DNA of 64,000 bases from Anaerococcus obesiensis ph10 (GTDB lineage Bacteria > Bacillota > Clostridia > Tissierellales > Peptoniphilaceae): positions 702,014 through 766,013 of the forward strand of contig NZ_HE978531.1 in NCBI RefSeq assembly GCF_000311745.1, given 5' to 3'. This document shows, in pieces, positions 16,961-26,449 of this stretch; the stretch's first letter is position 1, and each line of letters begins with the position of its first letter. Made by a program: the position numbers and the translations under genes. Under the pieces are notes generated by a model. The model searched no databases, was not told the origin of the DNA, and saw only the letters and a program-made list of their open reading frames with translations.

Positions 16961-17683
16961 CTATTCAATCATTTTTTCTTTAATTTTTTCTATAATTTTC
17001 TTTTCAACACCTGCATATTCTAAGTATGCATCATAAGTTCCATATTTTCTTTGTATATATTCCATGGCTTCTTTTATGTTGTATGGAGAAGTTATCCTAA
17101 AAACTGATTCGTTTTCATTTTGCCCATACATGTCTACATAACCCAAATTAGCAGAAGAAATTTCATAGTCAGCCATAATATCTGTCCTAAAAACTCCTAC
17201 AAGTCCAAATAAAATCATAGAAATAATTCCAGTTCTATCTTTACCTTCTTGGCAATGAAAAAGTACACTTCCATCAGCATTTGCCATTATTTCAAAAATC
17301 TTTTTAATAGCAGGAAAATTATCAATTAATGTAATATAAGATTTTCCTATTGTATCTTTTTTTTCAATTAATCTTTGGATTTCTTCTTGGCGCATTGGCC
17401 TTGGAGAAAGCGATACATTGTAATGAGAAAATTTTTCTTTTAAAATTTTGATTTTTTCATAATGATATTTGATTTCGTCATCACGTCTTAAATCAATTAT
17501 TGTTGATACATTTAAATCTTTCAATAAATCCAAATCTTTTTTTGTGCAAGAATCAAGATTTGCACTTCTAATAAAAGATTTCCAAGAAGTAATTTCCCCA
17601 TTAATGGTTGGATAGCCTCCCAAGTTTCTAGCATTTTTTATATTTTCAAATGGTAAAATTTTTAAATATTTTATTTTTTCCAT
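16961..17683 (-). CDS. Tyrosine-protein phosphatase (CX5R type)
   Basis: A 240-residue phosphatase. NARNLGGYPTINGEITSWKS near the N-terminus is typical of bacterial tyrosine/dual-specificity phosphatases of the IphP/LipA type, and FHCQEGKDRTG near residue 146 is the CX5R catalytic loop with the nucleophilic Cys and phosphate-binding Arg. Substrates may be phosphoproteins or phosphoinositides. It overlaps the 3' end of rapZ by 13 bp and precedes whiA by 11 bp, exactly where yvcK normally sits. No signal peptide is seen, so it should be cytoplasmic. Confidence 0.85.
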   Translation of the reverse strand: MEKIKYLKILPFENIKNARNLGGYPTINGEITSWKSFIRSANLDSCTKKDLDLLKDLNVSTIIDLRRDDEIKYHYEKIKILKEKFSHYNVSLSPRPMRQEEIQRLIEKKDTIGKSYITLIDNFPAIKKIFEIMANADGSVLFHCQEGKDRTGIISMILFGLVGVFRTDIMADYEISSANLGYVDMYGQNENESVFRITSPYNIKEAMEYIQRKYGTYDAYLEYAGVEKKIIEKIKEKMIE

Positions 17684-18525
17684 TTTTCCCTATCCCTGTG
17701 TTTTCTCACAACTATATAATCACTATCCTTGAGTTTTTCATAAATTTTCTCACACATATAAACTGACCTGTGTTGACCACCTGTGCAACCAAATCCAATA
17801 GAAATTGAGTTTTTGCCCTCTTTAATAAAATAGGGAATAAGCTTTAACAAATTATCATACACCAAATTTTTAAAGTCATTTGCAATTTCAAAGCCATCAA
17901 GATATTCTTGTAGTTTTTCGTCAGTTCCATTTAGGTGCTTTAAATCTTTTATATAAAAAGGATTTGGTAAAAATCTCAAATCAAATACTACATCAACATC
18001 AAGGCTTAGACCATTTTTATATCCAAAAGAAAATAAATTTATAATGAAATTTTCTTTATTTTTAGAAAAATTAAGGAGAACTTTTTTTAAATCCTTGTTA
18101 TTATAAGAGCTTGTATCAATTATAATATCTGCCATTTCCTTAATTTTTTTCAATTCCCTTTTTTCCTTCATAAGACCATCTTTTACATCTCCAAAAGAAC
18201 CCAAAGGATGAGGACGTCTTAGTTCATTATATCTTTTTAAAATTGTTTCATCTTGACTTGTAAGATAAATTATTTTAGTATCTTCGTTTATTTTTTTGAG
18301 ATTTTCCAGATTTTCTACCAAATTTTTATCAACTTTTATAGACCTAAAATCAACAACACAAGCAAGCTTGTCTATTGGTTTTTCCTGCTGTTTATTTAAT
18401 TTTATAAAACTTTCCAAAAGTGTTGCAGGAACATTATCCATAGCATAATAATCAAGATCTTCAAAAATTCTAAGAGCTGTCGATTTTCCAGAGCCACTAA
18501 GTCCTGTTATTATTTTTACCTTCAC
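17671..18525 (-). CDS. rapZ: RapZ/YvcJ nucleotide-binding protein
   Basis: A 284-residue P-loop protein of the RapZ family: GLSGSGKSTAL (residues 8-18) is Walker A, VVDFRS and TSQDETILKRY are conserved, and the C-terminal domain carries SIGFGCTGGQHRSV. In enterobacteria RapZ is an RNase adapter for GlmZ; in Firmicutes the YvcJ homologue hydrolyses GTP and its role is less clear. It begins at the base where murB ends and overlaps the downstream phosphatase gene. Confidence 0.92.
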   Translation of the reverse strand: MKVKIITGLSGSGKSTALRIFEDLDYYAMDNVPATLLESFIKLNKQQEKPIDKLACVVDFRSIKVDKNLVENLENLKKINEDTKIIYLTSQDETILKRYNELRRPHPLGSFGDVKDGLMKEKRELKKIKEMADIIIDTSSYNNKDLKKVLLNFSKNKENFIINLFSFGYKNGLSLDVDVVFDLRFLPNPFYIKDLKHLNGTDEKLQEYLDGFEIANDFKNLVYDNLLKLIPYFIKEGKNSISIGFGCTGGQHRSVYMCEKIYEKLKDSDYIVVRKHRDREKWKK

Positions 18526-19427
18526 TATTTTTCTCCTATGACTTTAACTTCCCTTTCAAGTTTAAAACCAGTTTTTTCAAAAACAATACTTGCAACTTCC
18601 TCAATAAAATTGATCATTTCCTCATAACTTGCATTGCCATTATTAATTAAAAATCCACAATGTTTTTCGCTAACTTGACAATCGCCTTTTCTATAGCCTT
18701 TCAAACCACATTCATCAATTAATTTTGATGCGAAAGAGCCTACAGGTCTTTTGAAAGTAGAGCCTGCAGATTTTTTATCAAGAGGTTGTTTTGTAACCCT
18801 TCTATTTGTAAAATCCTCATATTTTTCATAGATTTTTTCTTTATCATCTTTTTTCAATTCAAAAACCGCCTCAGAAACAACCAAATCATCATCAAAAACC
18901 TTAGAATGTCTATAAGAAAAATCCATATCCTCATTAGAAACTTCTAAAATTTCCCCAGTTTTAGAAACCAATCTTACACTTTTAATTATATCTTTCATCT
19001 CAACGCCATAAGCTCCTGCATTCATAGCAACAGCTCCACCAAGGCTTCCAGGAATTCCAGAAACTTCTTCCATGCCAGTTAGAGAATTCTCAAAAGAAAA
19101 TTTGCTAGCTTTTGATAAAAGACATCCCGCACTTACTCTCAACAAATTTCCATCAAGAGAAATTTTATCATAATTTTTAGAAATAATAATAACACAACCC
19201 CTAATTCCTTTATCAGTAACCAAAATATTTGTCCCATTACCAATGATTGTTGTTTCTATATTATTTTTTTGATTAAATTTAATCAAATCTACAAGTTGGT
19301 ATTCTTCTTTTACTTCCACCAAGACATCTGCTTTGCCACCAATGCCAAAATTTGTATAATTTTTTAATTGTTCATCAAATTTAATAATTCCAAAATCTTT
19401 ATTTTCATACAATGACTTATAATCCAT
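18525..19427 (-). CDS. murB: UDP-N-acetylenolpyruvoylglucosamine reductase
   Basis: A 300-residue MurB, which reduces UDP-GlcNAc-enolpyruvate to UDP-MurNAc in peptidoglycan precursor synthesis. The FAD-binding part has GNGTNILVTDKG and IPGSLGGAVAMNAGAYG; KSAGSTFKRP near residue 220 carries the catalytic Ser. The short form without an extra loop fits type II MurB of Gram-positives. It is the first gene of the minus-strand murB-rapZ-phosphatase-whiA-dnaE-pfkA-pyk-rlmD run. GGAGG precedes the ATG. Confidence 0.95.
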   Translation of the reverse strand: MDYKSLYENKDFGIIKFDEQLKNYTNFGIGGKADVLVEVKEEYQLVDLIKFNQKNNIETTIIGNGTNILVTDKGIRGCVIIISKNYDKISLDGNLLRVSAGCLLSKASKFSFENSLTGMEEVSGIPGSLGGAVAMNAGAYGVEMKDIIKSVRLVSKTGEILEVSNEDMDFSYRHSKVFDDDLVVSEAVFELKKDDKEKIYEKYEDFTNRRVTKQPLDKKSAGSTFKRPVGSFASKLIDECGLKGYRKGDCQVSEKHCGFLINNGNASYEEMINFIEEVASIVFEKTGFKLEREVKVIGEK

Positions 19428-19466
19428 AAAGCCTCCTTGTCTAACTACTTACTAAAATCTATTTTT

Positions 19467-19495
19467 ATTATACTCTTATTTGATTTTTTGTCTGT
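19467..19495 (-). promoter_or_regulatory. Probable promoter of the murB run
   Basis: A -10 box TATAAT on the minus strand (19467-19472), about 40 bp upstream of murB. The -35 region is poor, so this is tentative. It lies back-to-back with the rpmB promoter. Confidence 0.4.
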
Positions 19496-19526
19496 TTTTC
19501 TATATAATAGCAAGTAGCGATTATAT

Positions 19527-19555
19527 TTGAAAATTTGATATAAATTTGATATAAT
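19527..19555 (+). promoter_or_regulatory. rpmB promoter
   Basis: TTGAAA (19527-19532) and TATAAT (19550-19555) separated by 17 bp, 36 bp upstream of the rpmB ATG. Confidence 0.75.
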
Positions 19556-19591
19556 AACTAAGATATTTCTAAGACATTGGAGGTGTAAAGT

Positions 19592-19780
19592 ATGGCAAGA
19601 GAATGTGATATCTGTGGAAAAGGTACAAAATTTGGTAACAAAGTTACTTTCTCACATAGAAGACTAAATAGAAACTTTAAACCAAACGTTCATAAATTAA
19701 GAGCTAAAGTTAATGGAAGCGTAAAAACAATCAACGTTTGTACTAAATGTATAAAAAGCGGAAAAGTAGAAAAAGCTTAA
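19592..19780 (+). CDS. rpmB: 50S ribosomal protein L28
   Basis: A 62-residue L28 of the large ribosomal subunit. The start MARECDICGKG and CTKCIKSGKV form a four-cysteine zinc site, so this is the C+ (zinc-binding) type. GGAGGTG lies upstream of the ATG. It is monocistronic, flanked by its own promoter and a terminator, and is the only plus-strand gene between 590 and 41990. Confidence 0.96.
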   Translation: MARECDICGKGTKFGNKVTFSHRRLNRNFKPNVHKLRAKVNGSVKTINVCTKCIKSGKVEKA

Positions 19781-19790
19781 TAAGAATTTT

Positions 19791-19814
19791 ATAGTGCTAT
19801 AAGCACTATTTTTT
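19791..19814 (+). terminator. rpmB terminator
   Basis: ATAGTGCT (19791-19798) and AGCACTAT (19802-19809) form a perfect 8-bp stem followed by a T run, 11 bp after the rpmB stop. Confidence 0.8.
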
Positions 19815-19819
19815 CATTA

Positions 19820-19869
19820 AAAAAATCTCTTTCGAAATTATAGAATAATAATTTCAAAAGAGATTTTTT
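19820..19869. terminator. Bidirectional terminator between rpmB and rpe
   Basis: Two 22-base arms (19820-19841 and 19848-19869) pair with a single mismatch; the outer six bases are A on one side and T on the other, so a T tract follows the stem on both strands. It ends the long rpmF-to-rpe minus-strand run and backs up the rpmB terminator. Confidence 0.85.
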
Positions 19870-19881
19870 ATTTTTATTTTT

Positions 19882-20544
19882 TTATTCATTTATTATTTTT
19901 TTATATTTTTCAACTTGTCTAGAAATTGAATTTTCATTATTAGAAAAAATATCAGAACCACTTACAACCAAATCAACACCTGCATCAATTACTTTTTTCA
20001 AATTAAAATCTTTAATTCCCCCATCGACTTCAATAAGGCAAGATAAATTTTTTTCATCGATAAGTGCTCTGATTTTTTTAATTTTTTCTAAAGAATCTTC
20101 CATAAAAGATTGACCGCCAAAACCTGGTTCAACGCTCATAATAAGACACAAATCAATTTTTTCTAAATATGGAATGATTTTATTTATATCAGTTTTTGGT
20201 TTAAAAGTAAGACCAACTTTCATACCAAAAGATTTAATTTTTTCAATAGTTTCATCCAAATTAGAGCAAGCCTCATAATGAATTGTAACTATATCAGATC
20301 CACATTTTTTAAAATTTTCAATATATCTTATAGGCTCTTCAATCATCAAGTGAGTATCAAAAACAAAATCATTATCTTTTCTAATCGCTTTTATTATAGG
20401 AAAACCAAAAGAAATATTTGGGACAAATTTCCCATCCATTACATCAATATGAAGATATTTAATATTAGATTTTTTCAATTCGTCTAAATCTTTTTGCAAA
20501 TTAGAAAAATTTGCTGATAAAAGTGATGGGGCTATCTCTACCAT
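19882..20544 (-). CDS. rpe: Ribulose-phosphate 3-epimerase
   Basis: A 220-residue TIM-barrel enzyme interconverting ribulose 5-phosphate and xylulose 5-phosphate in the pentose phosphate pathway. APSLLSANF at the start, HIDVMDGKFVPNISFG (metal-binding His and catalytic Asp), VEPGFGGQSF and EVDGGI are all present. It overlaps rsgA by 7 bp; prkC-rsgA-rpe is a conserved Firmicutes order. Last gene of its run before a terminator. Confidence 0.95.
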   Translation of the reverse strand: MVEIAPSLLSANFSNLQKDLDELKKSNIKYLHIDVMDGKFVPNISFGFPIIKAIRKDNDFVFDTHLMIEEPIRYIENFKKCGSDIVTIHYEACSNLDETIEKIKSFGMKVGLTFKPKTDINKIIPYLEKIDLCLIMSVEPGFGGQSFMEDSLEKIKKIRALIDEKNLSCLIEVDGGIKDFNLKKVIDAGVDLVVSGSDIFSNNENSISRQVEKYKKIINE

Positions 20545-21401
20545 GTTTGTCTCCTTTTTTTTATTTCTTCAAACAACAACAAATAATTTTCATACCTAGT
20601 TTTTTCAACAAATCCTTTTAAAAGATCATCTTTAACTTTACACTTTGGTTCATTGATATGATTACAATTATTAAATTTACAAGAATTATTATCAAATTCT
20701 TTAAAACAATATTTTAAATCTTTTTCATCATCAATAAAATCAATATCAAAACTATCAAAGCCAGGTGTATCAAAAATATTTGTATTTTTTCCTAAATTAA
20801 AAATCTCAATATGTCTAGTTGTATTTTTCCCTCTCTTAGATTTTTCTGAAATCGTGCCGATTTCTATTTCATCTTCTACAAGATTATTTAAAAAAGTAGA
20901 TTTGCCGACACCAGATGATCCAGAAACAGCAGAAGTTTTTCCATCCAAAATTTTTAAAATTTCATTTTTAGGAAAATCATTATAATTGTCAATAAAAACC
21001 AATTTATAACCTATTTTCTCATACATTTTTATAAATTCTAAATCTTTATCATCTGCCAAATCTTTTTTGGAAACTATTATTACTACATCAATATTTATAT
21101 GTTCACACATAGCTAGGTACTTATCAATATTAAAAAGATTAAGGCTAGGATTTTTTATAGTAATAAAATATAAAATTTGGTCAATATTTGCTATATTTGG
21201 TCTTTTAATTTCATTTTTTCTATCTAAAATTTTTGTAATATAGCCTTTAGAATTTTCTGTAACATCAAATTCTACATTATCTCCAACTAGAGGTTTTATA
21301 TTTTTTTTTCTAAAAACTCCCCTAGCCTTGCACATAAAAGTGTCAAGTTCAGTTAGAACATAATATATTTCTTTTTGTGATTTTATTATTTTACCAATCA
21401 T
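20538..21401 (-). CDS. rsgA: Ribosome small subunit-dependent GTPase RsgA
   Basis: A 287-residue circularly permuted GTPase that helps mature the 30S subunit. An N-terminal OB fold is followed by the G4-like SKKDL before the P-loop GSSGVGKSTFLN (about residue 160), TTRHIEIF and DTPGFDSF; the C-terminal zinc knuckle includes CKFNNCNHINEPKCKV. The 4-bp overlap with the upstream kinase gene indicates coupling. Confidence 0.95.
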   Translation of the reverse strand: MIGKIIKSQKEIYYVLTELDTFMCKARGVFRKKNIKPLVGDNVEFDVTENSKGYITKILDRKNEIKRPNIANIDQILYFITIKNPSLNLFNIDKYLAMCEHINIDVVIIVSKKDLADDKDLEFIKMYEKIGYKLVFIDNYNDFPKNEILKILDGKTSAVSGSSGVGKSTFLNNLVEDEIEIGTISEKSKRGKNTTRHIEIFNLGKNTNIFDTPGFDSFDIDFIDDEKDLKYCFKEFDNNSCKFNNCNHINEPKCKVKDDLLKGFVEKTRYENYLLLFEEIKKRRQTW

Positions 21402-23401
21402 CTGTTTACTTCATAAACTCCTTGAGACTTATCATCTACTAAAATCTCAACTTTAGTGCCTACAACAGATTTAAAATCTAAATTAATATTTCCACTAGAA
21501 TCAAGCTCTGATGAACTATGATTTTCATTATATAAAAGATCTGTTCTTTGGTTACTATCAGATATTTTATAAACTTTTACATTAAAACTATCTTTATCTT
21601 GAGGTCCTTTTATTGTAAATTTTACATTTACTTGCTTTTGCTTATTTTGATTTTCTTCATTGCTGTCATCTTTATTTGGATCTTTTCCATTTGAAACAAC
21701 AAAATCAATTTTAGAGCCTTCAGCAACTTGAGTGCCAGCAGAAATAGATTGTTCAATTACAATTCCTTTTTTATAATCATCCGAATATTCATAAGAAATA
21801 TTTTCTACTGTAAGATTTGCATCTTTTGCAACATTGATTGCGTCTTTTTCGTAAGAGCCTATAAAATAAGGAACTTTTACATTTTTAACTTCAGGTTCTT
21901 CTTTTCCCAAACTTATTGTAACATCAACTTCACTACCTGCTTGAACTTTTTCATTTTTTTCAGGATCTTGCTCAATAATTTTATCTTTTTCAACCTTATC
22001 GCTATATTCTGTATTTGTTTTTCCTAATTCTAGATCATGTTCTTTTAATTTTTCTTCAGCTTGATCTAAAGTTAAGCCAGAAAGATTTGGAACTTTAACT
22101 TCTTTTCCTTGGCTTATAACAAGATTTATAGTTGTGTTTTTCTTAACTTTTGTTTTTGGACTAGGATCTTGTTCCATTACCTTGCCTTTTTCGTAATTAG
22201 AACTATTTGCATAGCGAGATACATTTGCCTTTAGATTTTTTTCTTCCAAAATTTCTACAGCTTCTTCTTCACTTAAATTTATAACTGTAGGCACTTGTAC
22301 CATGTCTGAATCTTTTGATTTTGCATAAAAATATCCAGCCACAATAACAGCAAGTAGCATCAAAACAAATGGCAAAATCTTTCTTTTATTTGATTTTTTT
22401 TCAGATTTTTTATCCGAATCATCAGTTGGTGTTACATATACAGCTTCATTTTCTTCTTTTTTAGGTTTTTGTTTTTTCTTTTTATTTTCAACTACAGGAA
22501 TAAAAGATGTTTCTTCTATTTCATCTTTTGGTTTTTGAATTTTTGCTGTATCTTCTTTTTTGAAATATCCTATATCATAAGAATTATCTTCTAATGCCCT
22601 AATTAATTCTTTAGCACTTTTAAATCTTTCTTGTGGATCTTTTTGAAGAAGTTTCATTATTATGTCATTTAATCTTGGAGATAAATTTTCATTTAATTTG
22701 ATTGGGCTTTCTGGTTCATCTTGGATATGCATAACTGCAATTCCAACTGAATTATCCGCATCAAATGGAACTTTACCAGTTGCCATTTCATACATAACAA
22801 CACCAAGAGAATATAAATCTGATTTTTCATCAACAAATTTGCCCTTGGCTTGTTCTGGAGAAATATAATGAACTGTACCCAAAATTGATGATGTGTAAGT
22901 GATAGTTGCATTTGTAGAAACTCTAGCTATCCCAAAATCTGTAACTTTTAATAAGCCATATTTATCCATCAAAATATTTTGTGGTTTTATATCTCTGTGA
23001 ATAATATTTGATGAATGAGCTTGATTAAGTGCTTGTGCAATTTGAATTGAATAATCCACTATATCATGATTAGATAGATTTTTTTCCCTATCAATTTTAT
23101 CTTTTAGCGTTTCTCCATCAACATATTCCATTACTATATAATGAATTTTTTTGCCTTCAATTAAATCTTCGCCTATATCATAAACACTCACAATATTTAC
23201 ATGTGTAAGTCTTGCTGCTGATAAAGCTTCATTAGAAAATTTCTTTACAAATTCTTCATCTTCAGCATATTGATCTTTTAAAATTTTTATTGCTACATCT
23301 CTTTGTAGAAGTCTATCAGTCGCCTTATAAACTTTTGCCATTCCTCCTACACCAATAAGATCTTGCAATTTATACCTATTACCTAAAATAATATTGTCCA
23401 T
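21398..23401 (-). CDS. prkC: PASTA-domain serine/threonine kinase
   Basis: A 667-residue transmembrane kinase. The cytoplasmic kinase domain has GVGGMAKVYKATD (glycine loop), IHRDIKPQNIL (catalytic loop), VTDFGIARV and YISPEQAKGK; one transmembrane helix lies at about 347-364, and three PASTA repeats follow (about 365-430, 432-498, 505-570). A polar C-terminal tail of some 80 residues is extra. PASTA repeats sense muropeptides or lipid II, so the kinase couples wall status to growth. It lies 8 bp after its cognate phosphatase gene. Confidence 0.94.
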   Translation of the reverse strand: MDNIILGNRYKLQDLIGVGGMAKVYKATDRLLQRDVAIKILKDQYAEDEEFVKKFSNEALSAARLTHVNIVSVYDIGEDLIEGKKIHYIVMEYVDGETLKDKIDREKNLSNHDIVDYSIQIAQALNQAHSSNIIHRDIKPQNILMDKYGLLKVTDFGIARVSTNATITYTSSILGTVHYISPEQAKGKFVDEKSDLYSLGVVMYEMATGKVPFDADNSVGIAVMHIQDEPESPIKLNENLSPRLNDIIMKLLQKDPQERFKSAKELIRALEDNSYDIGYFKKEDTAKIQKPKDEIEETSFIPVVENKKKKQKPKKEENEAVYVTPTDDSDKKSEKKSNKRKILPFVLMLLAVIVAGYFYAKSKDSDMVQVPTVINLSEEEAVEILEEKNLKANVSRYANSSNYEKGKVMEQDPSPKTKVKKNTTINLVISQGKEVKVPNLSGLTLDQAEEKLKEHDLELGKTNTEYSDKVEKDKIIEQDPEKNEKVQAGSEVDVTISLGKEEPEVKNVKVPYFIGSYEKDAINVAKDANLTVENISYEYSDDYKKGIVIEQSISAGTQVAEGSKIDFVVSNGKDPNKDDSNEENQNKQKQVNVKFTIKGPQDKDSFNVKVYKISDSNQRTDLLYNENHSSSELDSSGNINLDFKSVVGTKVEILVDDKSQGVYEVNR

Positions 23402-23408
23402 ACTTACC

Positions 23409-24137
23409 TCAAATCAAAATTGTAGTTACAGTGATATTATCATGTCCACCATTTTTAATCGCCAAATCAACTAGGCTTGATGAAATTTTATCAGCAGTAG
23501 AATTATTGGCAATAATAGCTTCTATTTCTACATCACTAACTTCATTTGTCAAACCATCAGTAACCATAAGCATTATATCACTATCTTTCATATCCAAAGA
23601 CCTAGAATCTGGTCTGATTTTACTTCCTACTCCAACTGCTCTTGTTATAGTAGACTTATTTGCAAAATTTTCTGCTTCATCTTCTGTAAGAGAGCCTGAA
23701 TCTATAAGATCATTTACCAAAGAATGATCTCTAGTTATAAGTTGTAATTTTTTATCTGAATATATGTAGCATCGAGAATCACCAATGTGTGTTATATGAT
23801 AAGATTTTTTTTCATAATCTATGCAAACACAAACTACAGTTGTTCCCATATTTGCATATTCTTCGTATGATTTTGATAAAGAAAAAATTTTATCATTTGC
23901 ACTTTGTAAAGCTTCTTCTTGCAAGTCAATAATAGAAGAAAAATCTTTAATATTAGAATTTTTTATATATTCTAAATAATATTTTGCTGCAAGTTTTGAA
24001 GCAATTTCTCCTCCATTATATCCACCCATACCATCGGCTACAATAAAAAAACTATAATTTTCCAAATCAAGATTTCCATAATAATCCTGATTTTCGCTCC
24101 TTACTTTGCCGATATTTGAAATAGTACTAAATTTCAT
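23409..24137 (-). CDS. prpC: PP2C-type protein phosphatase
   Basis: A 242-residue PPM/PP2C phosphatase that reverses PrkC phosphorylation. The family metal-binding motifs are clear: ENQDYYG, VADGMGGYNGGEIAS, GDSRCYIY, VTDGLTNEVSD and GGHDNITV. Length matches the minimal bacterial Stp/PrpC type without extra domains. It starts 2 bp after rlmN and precedes the kinase, the usual arrangement. Confidence 0.95.
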   Translation of the reverse strand: MKFSTISNIGKVRSENQDYYGNLDLENYSFFIVADGMGGYNGGEIASKLAAKYYLEYIKNSNIKDFSSIIDLQEEALQSANDKIFSLSKSYEEYANMGTTVVCVCIDYEKKSYHITHIGDSRCYIYSDKKLQLITRDHSLVNDLIDSGSLTEDEAENFANKSTITRAVGVGSKIRPDSRSLDMKDSDIMLMVTDGLTNEVSDVEIEAIIANNSTADKISSSLVDLAIKNGGHDNITVTTILI

Positions 24138-24139
24138 TT

Positions 24140-25171
24140 CTACCTCGCATAGTTATTTCTAAGTTGTCCACATGATGCATCAATATCTGAGCCCATTGAT
24201 CTTCTTATAGTTGCATTTAAACCCCTAGTTGATAATTTTTTTTGAAATTGATCCATTACATTAGACTTAGTTTTTGAATATTTAAATTCTTCTATTGGAT
24301 TTAAAGGAATAAGATTTATATGAATATTTTTACCTTTAAAAAGTTTCTCCAATTTATCAATGTCTTCTTTTAAATTATTTACCCCATCTATGACAACATA
24401 TTCATAAGAAATTCTTCTTTTTGTTTTTTCAAAATAATAATCACAAGCTTTAACAATATCTTTTATTTTATATTTTTTTGCACTTGGCATATATTCCATT
24501 CTTTTTTTATCAAAAGCATAATGTAGGGAAACAGCCAAATTAATATCATATCCCAAATCTGCAAGCTTATAAATTTTATCAACAAGTCCCACAGTAGAAA
24601 TTGTTATTGCTCTGTGAGATAAATTTCTTCCATTGTCATCTGTAATTATTTTAATAAATTTTTCTATATTTGAAAAATTGTCTAAAGGCTCTCCTATTCC
24701 CATGACAACAATATTATTAATATCTGAATTTTCTCTTTCTAAAAGATAAATTTCTTCTATTATTTCAGATGCTAATAAAGATCTTTCAAGACCATTTTTA
24801 GTAGATGCACAAAATTTGCATCCCATTTTGCATCCTACTTGTGACGAAATACAAATCGTATTTCTATTATTGTATTCCATAAAAACAGCTTCAATAATAT
24901 TTTTATCATCAAGTTCAAATAAATATTTTTTTGTTTTGTCTAAGTTAGATTTAAATTCTTTTAAAATTTTAATCTTTGGAAAATAGAAAATTTGATCTAA
25001 TTTTTCCCTCATATCTTTTGACAAATCAGTCATTTTAGAAAAATCATTTATTTTATTTACATGAATTTGCCTAAAAACTTGTTTTACCCTAAATTTTTGA
25101 AATCCTAAATTTAAAAAAATTTCTTCTAATTCTTTGATAGTTTTGTCATTTATTGTTTGTTTCATAATCAT
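24140..25171 (-). CDS. rlmN: Dual-specificity rRNA/tRNA adenine C2-methyltransferase RlmN
   Basis: A 343-residue radical SAM enzyme making m2A in 23S rRNA (A2503) and some tRNAs. The cluster motif is GCKMGCKFCAS (CX3CX2C, about residue 115), MGIGEPLDN follows, and the C-terminal RSMGSDIDASCGQLR carries the second essential cysteine. The 4-bp overlap with rsmB keeps it in the operon. Confidence 0.95.
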   Translation of the reverse strand: MIMKQTINDKTIKELEEIFLNLGFQKFRVKQVFRQIHVNKINDFSKMTDLSKDMREKLDQIFYFPKIKILKEFKSNLDKTKKYLFELDDKNIIEAVFMEYNNRNTICISSQVGCKMGCKFCASTKNGLERSLLASEIIEEIYLLERENSDINNIVVMGIGEPLDNFSNIEKFIKIITDDNGRNLSHRAITISTVGLVDKIYKLADLGYDINLAVSLHYAFDKKRMEYMPSAKKYKIKDIVKACDYYFEKTKRRISYEYVVIDGVNNLKEDIDKLEKLFKGKNIHINLIPLNPIEEFKYSKTKSNVMDQFQKKLSTRGLNATIRRSMGSDIDASCGQLRNNYAR

Positions 25172-26448
25172 ATCTTTTCAAATTTCGTAAAGAAAAATCC
25201 ATCAGTTTCATCTTCAAAACTATTAAATTCCAAGTAATCTTTTCCATTAATTTTTATATTTTTAAGCCTTTTTTTCTTAGATAAATAATTGAAATTATCT
25301 TTATTTTCAATACTTCCAATTGTACAAGTAGAAAATACCAAAATCCCACCTGTTTTTAAATATAAAAAAGCCTTATCCAAAATATTTTTTTGAAGTTTTG
25401 AAAGACTAATAACATCTTCCATAGTCCTATTATATCTTATCTCTGGTTTTCTATCCATAACCCCAAGACCAGAACATGGCAAATCGCATAAAATATAATC
25501 AAATTTTTCTTTGTATTCTTCCTTTAAAATACTAGCATCAAAATTTGTAATTTCTATATTTTTTAGTCCCAACCTTTTAATATTTTCATTTATTTTTGAT
25601 AATTTATTAAAAGAAATATCATTCGCAATTATTTTTGATGAATTGTCGCAAAGCTCAGCTAATAAAGATGTCTTTGTTCCTGGAGCTGCACATATATCTA
25701 AAATATTTGAATTTTTTTTAGGATTAAGAATCTCACAAACTTTTATAGAAGCTTCTGATTGGATTGTAAAAAATCCTTTTTTAAATTCTTCTGTGCTTGC
25801 TAAAGACTTAGGATTTTTAATTACAAGGCTTAAAGTCGAAATCAAAGAGTCTTCTACAATATATCCCTTATCTTCCAAAAGATTTTTTAATTTTTCTCTT
25901 GTGATTTTTGTTTTATTTATCCTTATAGATAATTTTCTTTCCTTATTTAAAGAATCTAAAAATTTTTGAGTATAATCTTTCCCGTATGAATCATTTAAAT
26001 ATTTTATAATCCACAAAGGCATGGAATATTTTATCGAATTAAATTCTTCATCATTTTCTATATTTATTTTTGATAAATTTTTTTCATCTCTTATATATGA
26101 TCTTAAAATAGCATTTACAAAAGATTTTGATTTAAAAGAAACTTTTTTGGTAAGATTTACTAATTCATTTACTATTGCATAATTTTTTCTATCTAAAAAA
26201 TGAATATTATAAATTCCAATTAACAAAATAAGTTTTACTTTTTTGTCCAATTTTTTCACTTTTATTTTTGACAATTTTGCCAAAATGTACTCAAGATATA
26301 ACTTATTTTCCAAAACTCCATATATATTTTTTGTTATATAGGAAATGTCTTCTACTTTTTTTGCTATTTCATTAATAATATCTGTAGATTTTTCGTTTTT
26401 GTAGGAAATTCTATAAAGACCATCTAATATTAATTTAAAATCTTCCAT
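25168..26448 (-). CDS. rsmB: 16S rRNA cytosine C5-methyltransferase RsmB
   Basis: A 426-residue m5C967 methyltransferase. The first 130 residues are a NusB-like RNA-binding helical domain (ILLIGIYNIHFLDRKNYAIV), and the C-terminal half is the Rossmann domain with DICAAPGTKTSLLAEL, CDLPCSGLGVMDRKPEIRYN (catalytic Cys) and FSTCTIGSIEN (second Cys). It follows fmt by one base, as in many bacteria. Confidence 0.94.
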   Translation of the reverse strand: MEDFKLILDGLYRISYKNEKSTDIINEIAKKVEDISYITKNIYGVLENKLYLEYILAKLSKIKVKKLDKKVKLILLIGIYNIHFLDRKNYAIVNELVNLTKKVSFKSKSFVNAILRSYIRDEKNLSKINIENDEEFNSIKYSMPLWIIKYLNDSYGKDYTQKFLDSLNKERKLSIRINKTKITREKLKNLLEDKGYIVEDSLISTLSLVIKNPKSLASTEEFKKGFFTIQSEASIKVCEILNPKKNSNILDICAAPGTKTSLLAELCDNSSKIIANDISFNKLSKINENIKRLGLKNIEITNFDASILKEEYKEKFDYILCDLPCSGLGVMDRKPEIRYNRTMEDVISLSKLQKNILDKAFLYLKTGGILVFSTCTIGSIENKDNFNYLSKKKRLKNIKINGKDYLEFNSFEDETDGFFFTKFEKI

Positions 26449-26449
26449 A

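Noticed and set aside
22693..22911. Minus-strand ORF of 72 codons inside the PASTA kinase gene
   Set aside because: Same strand but another frame of an intact, highly conserved kinase domain; no independent start signal.
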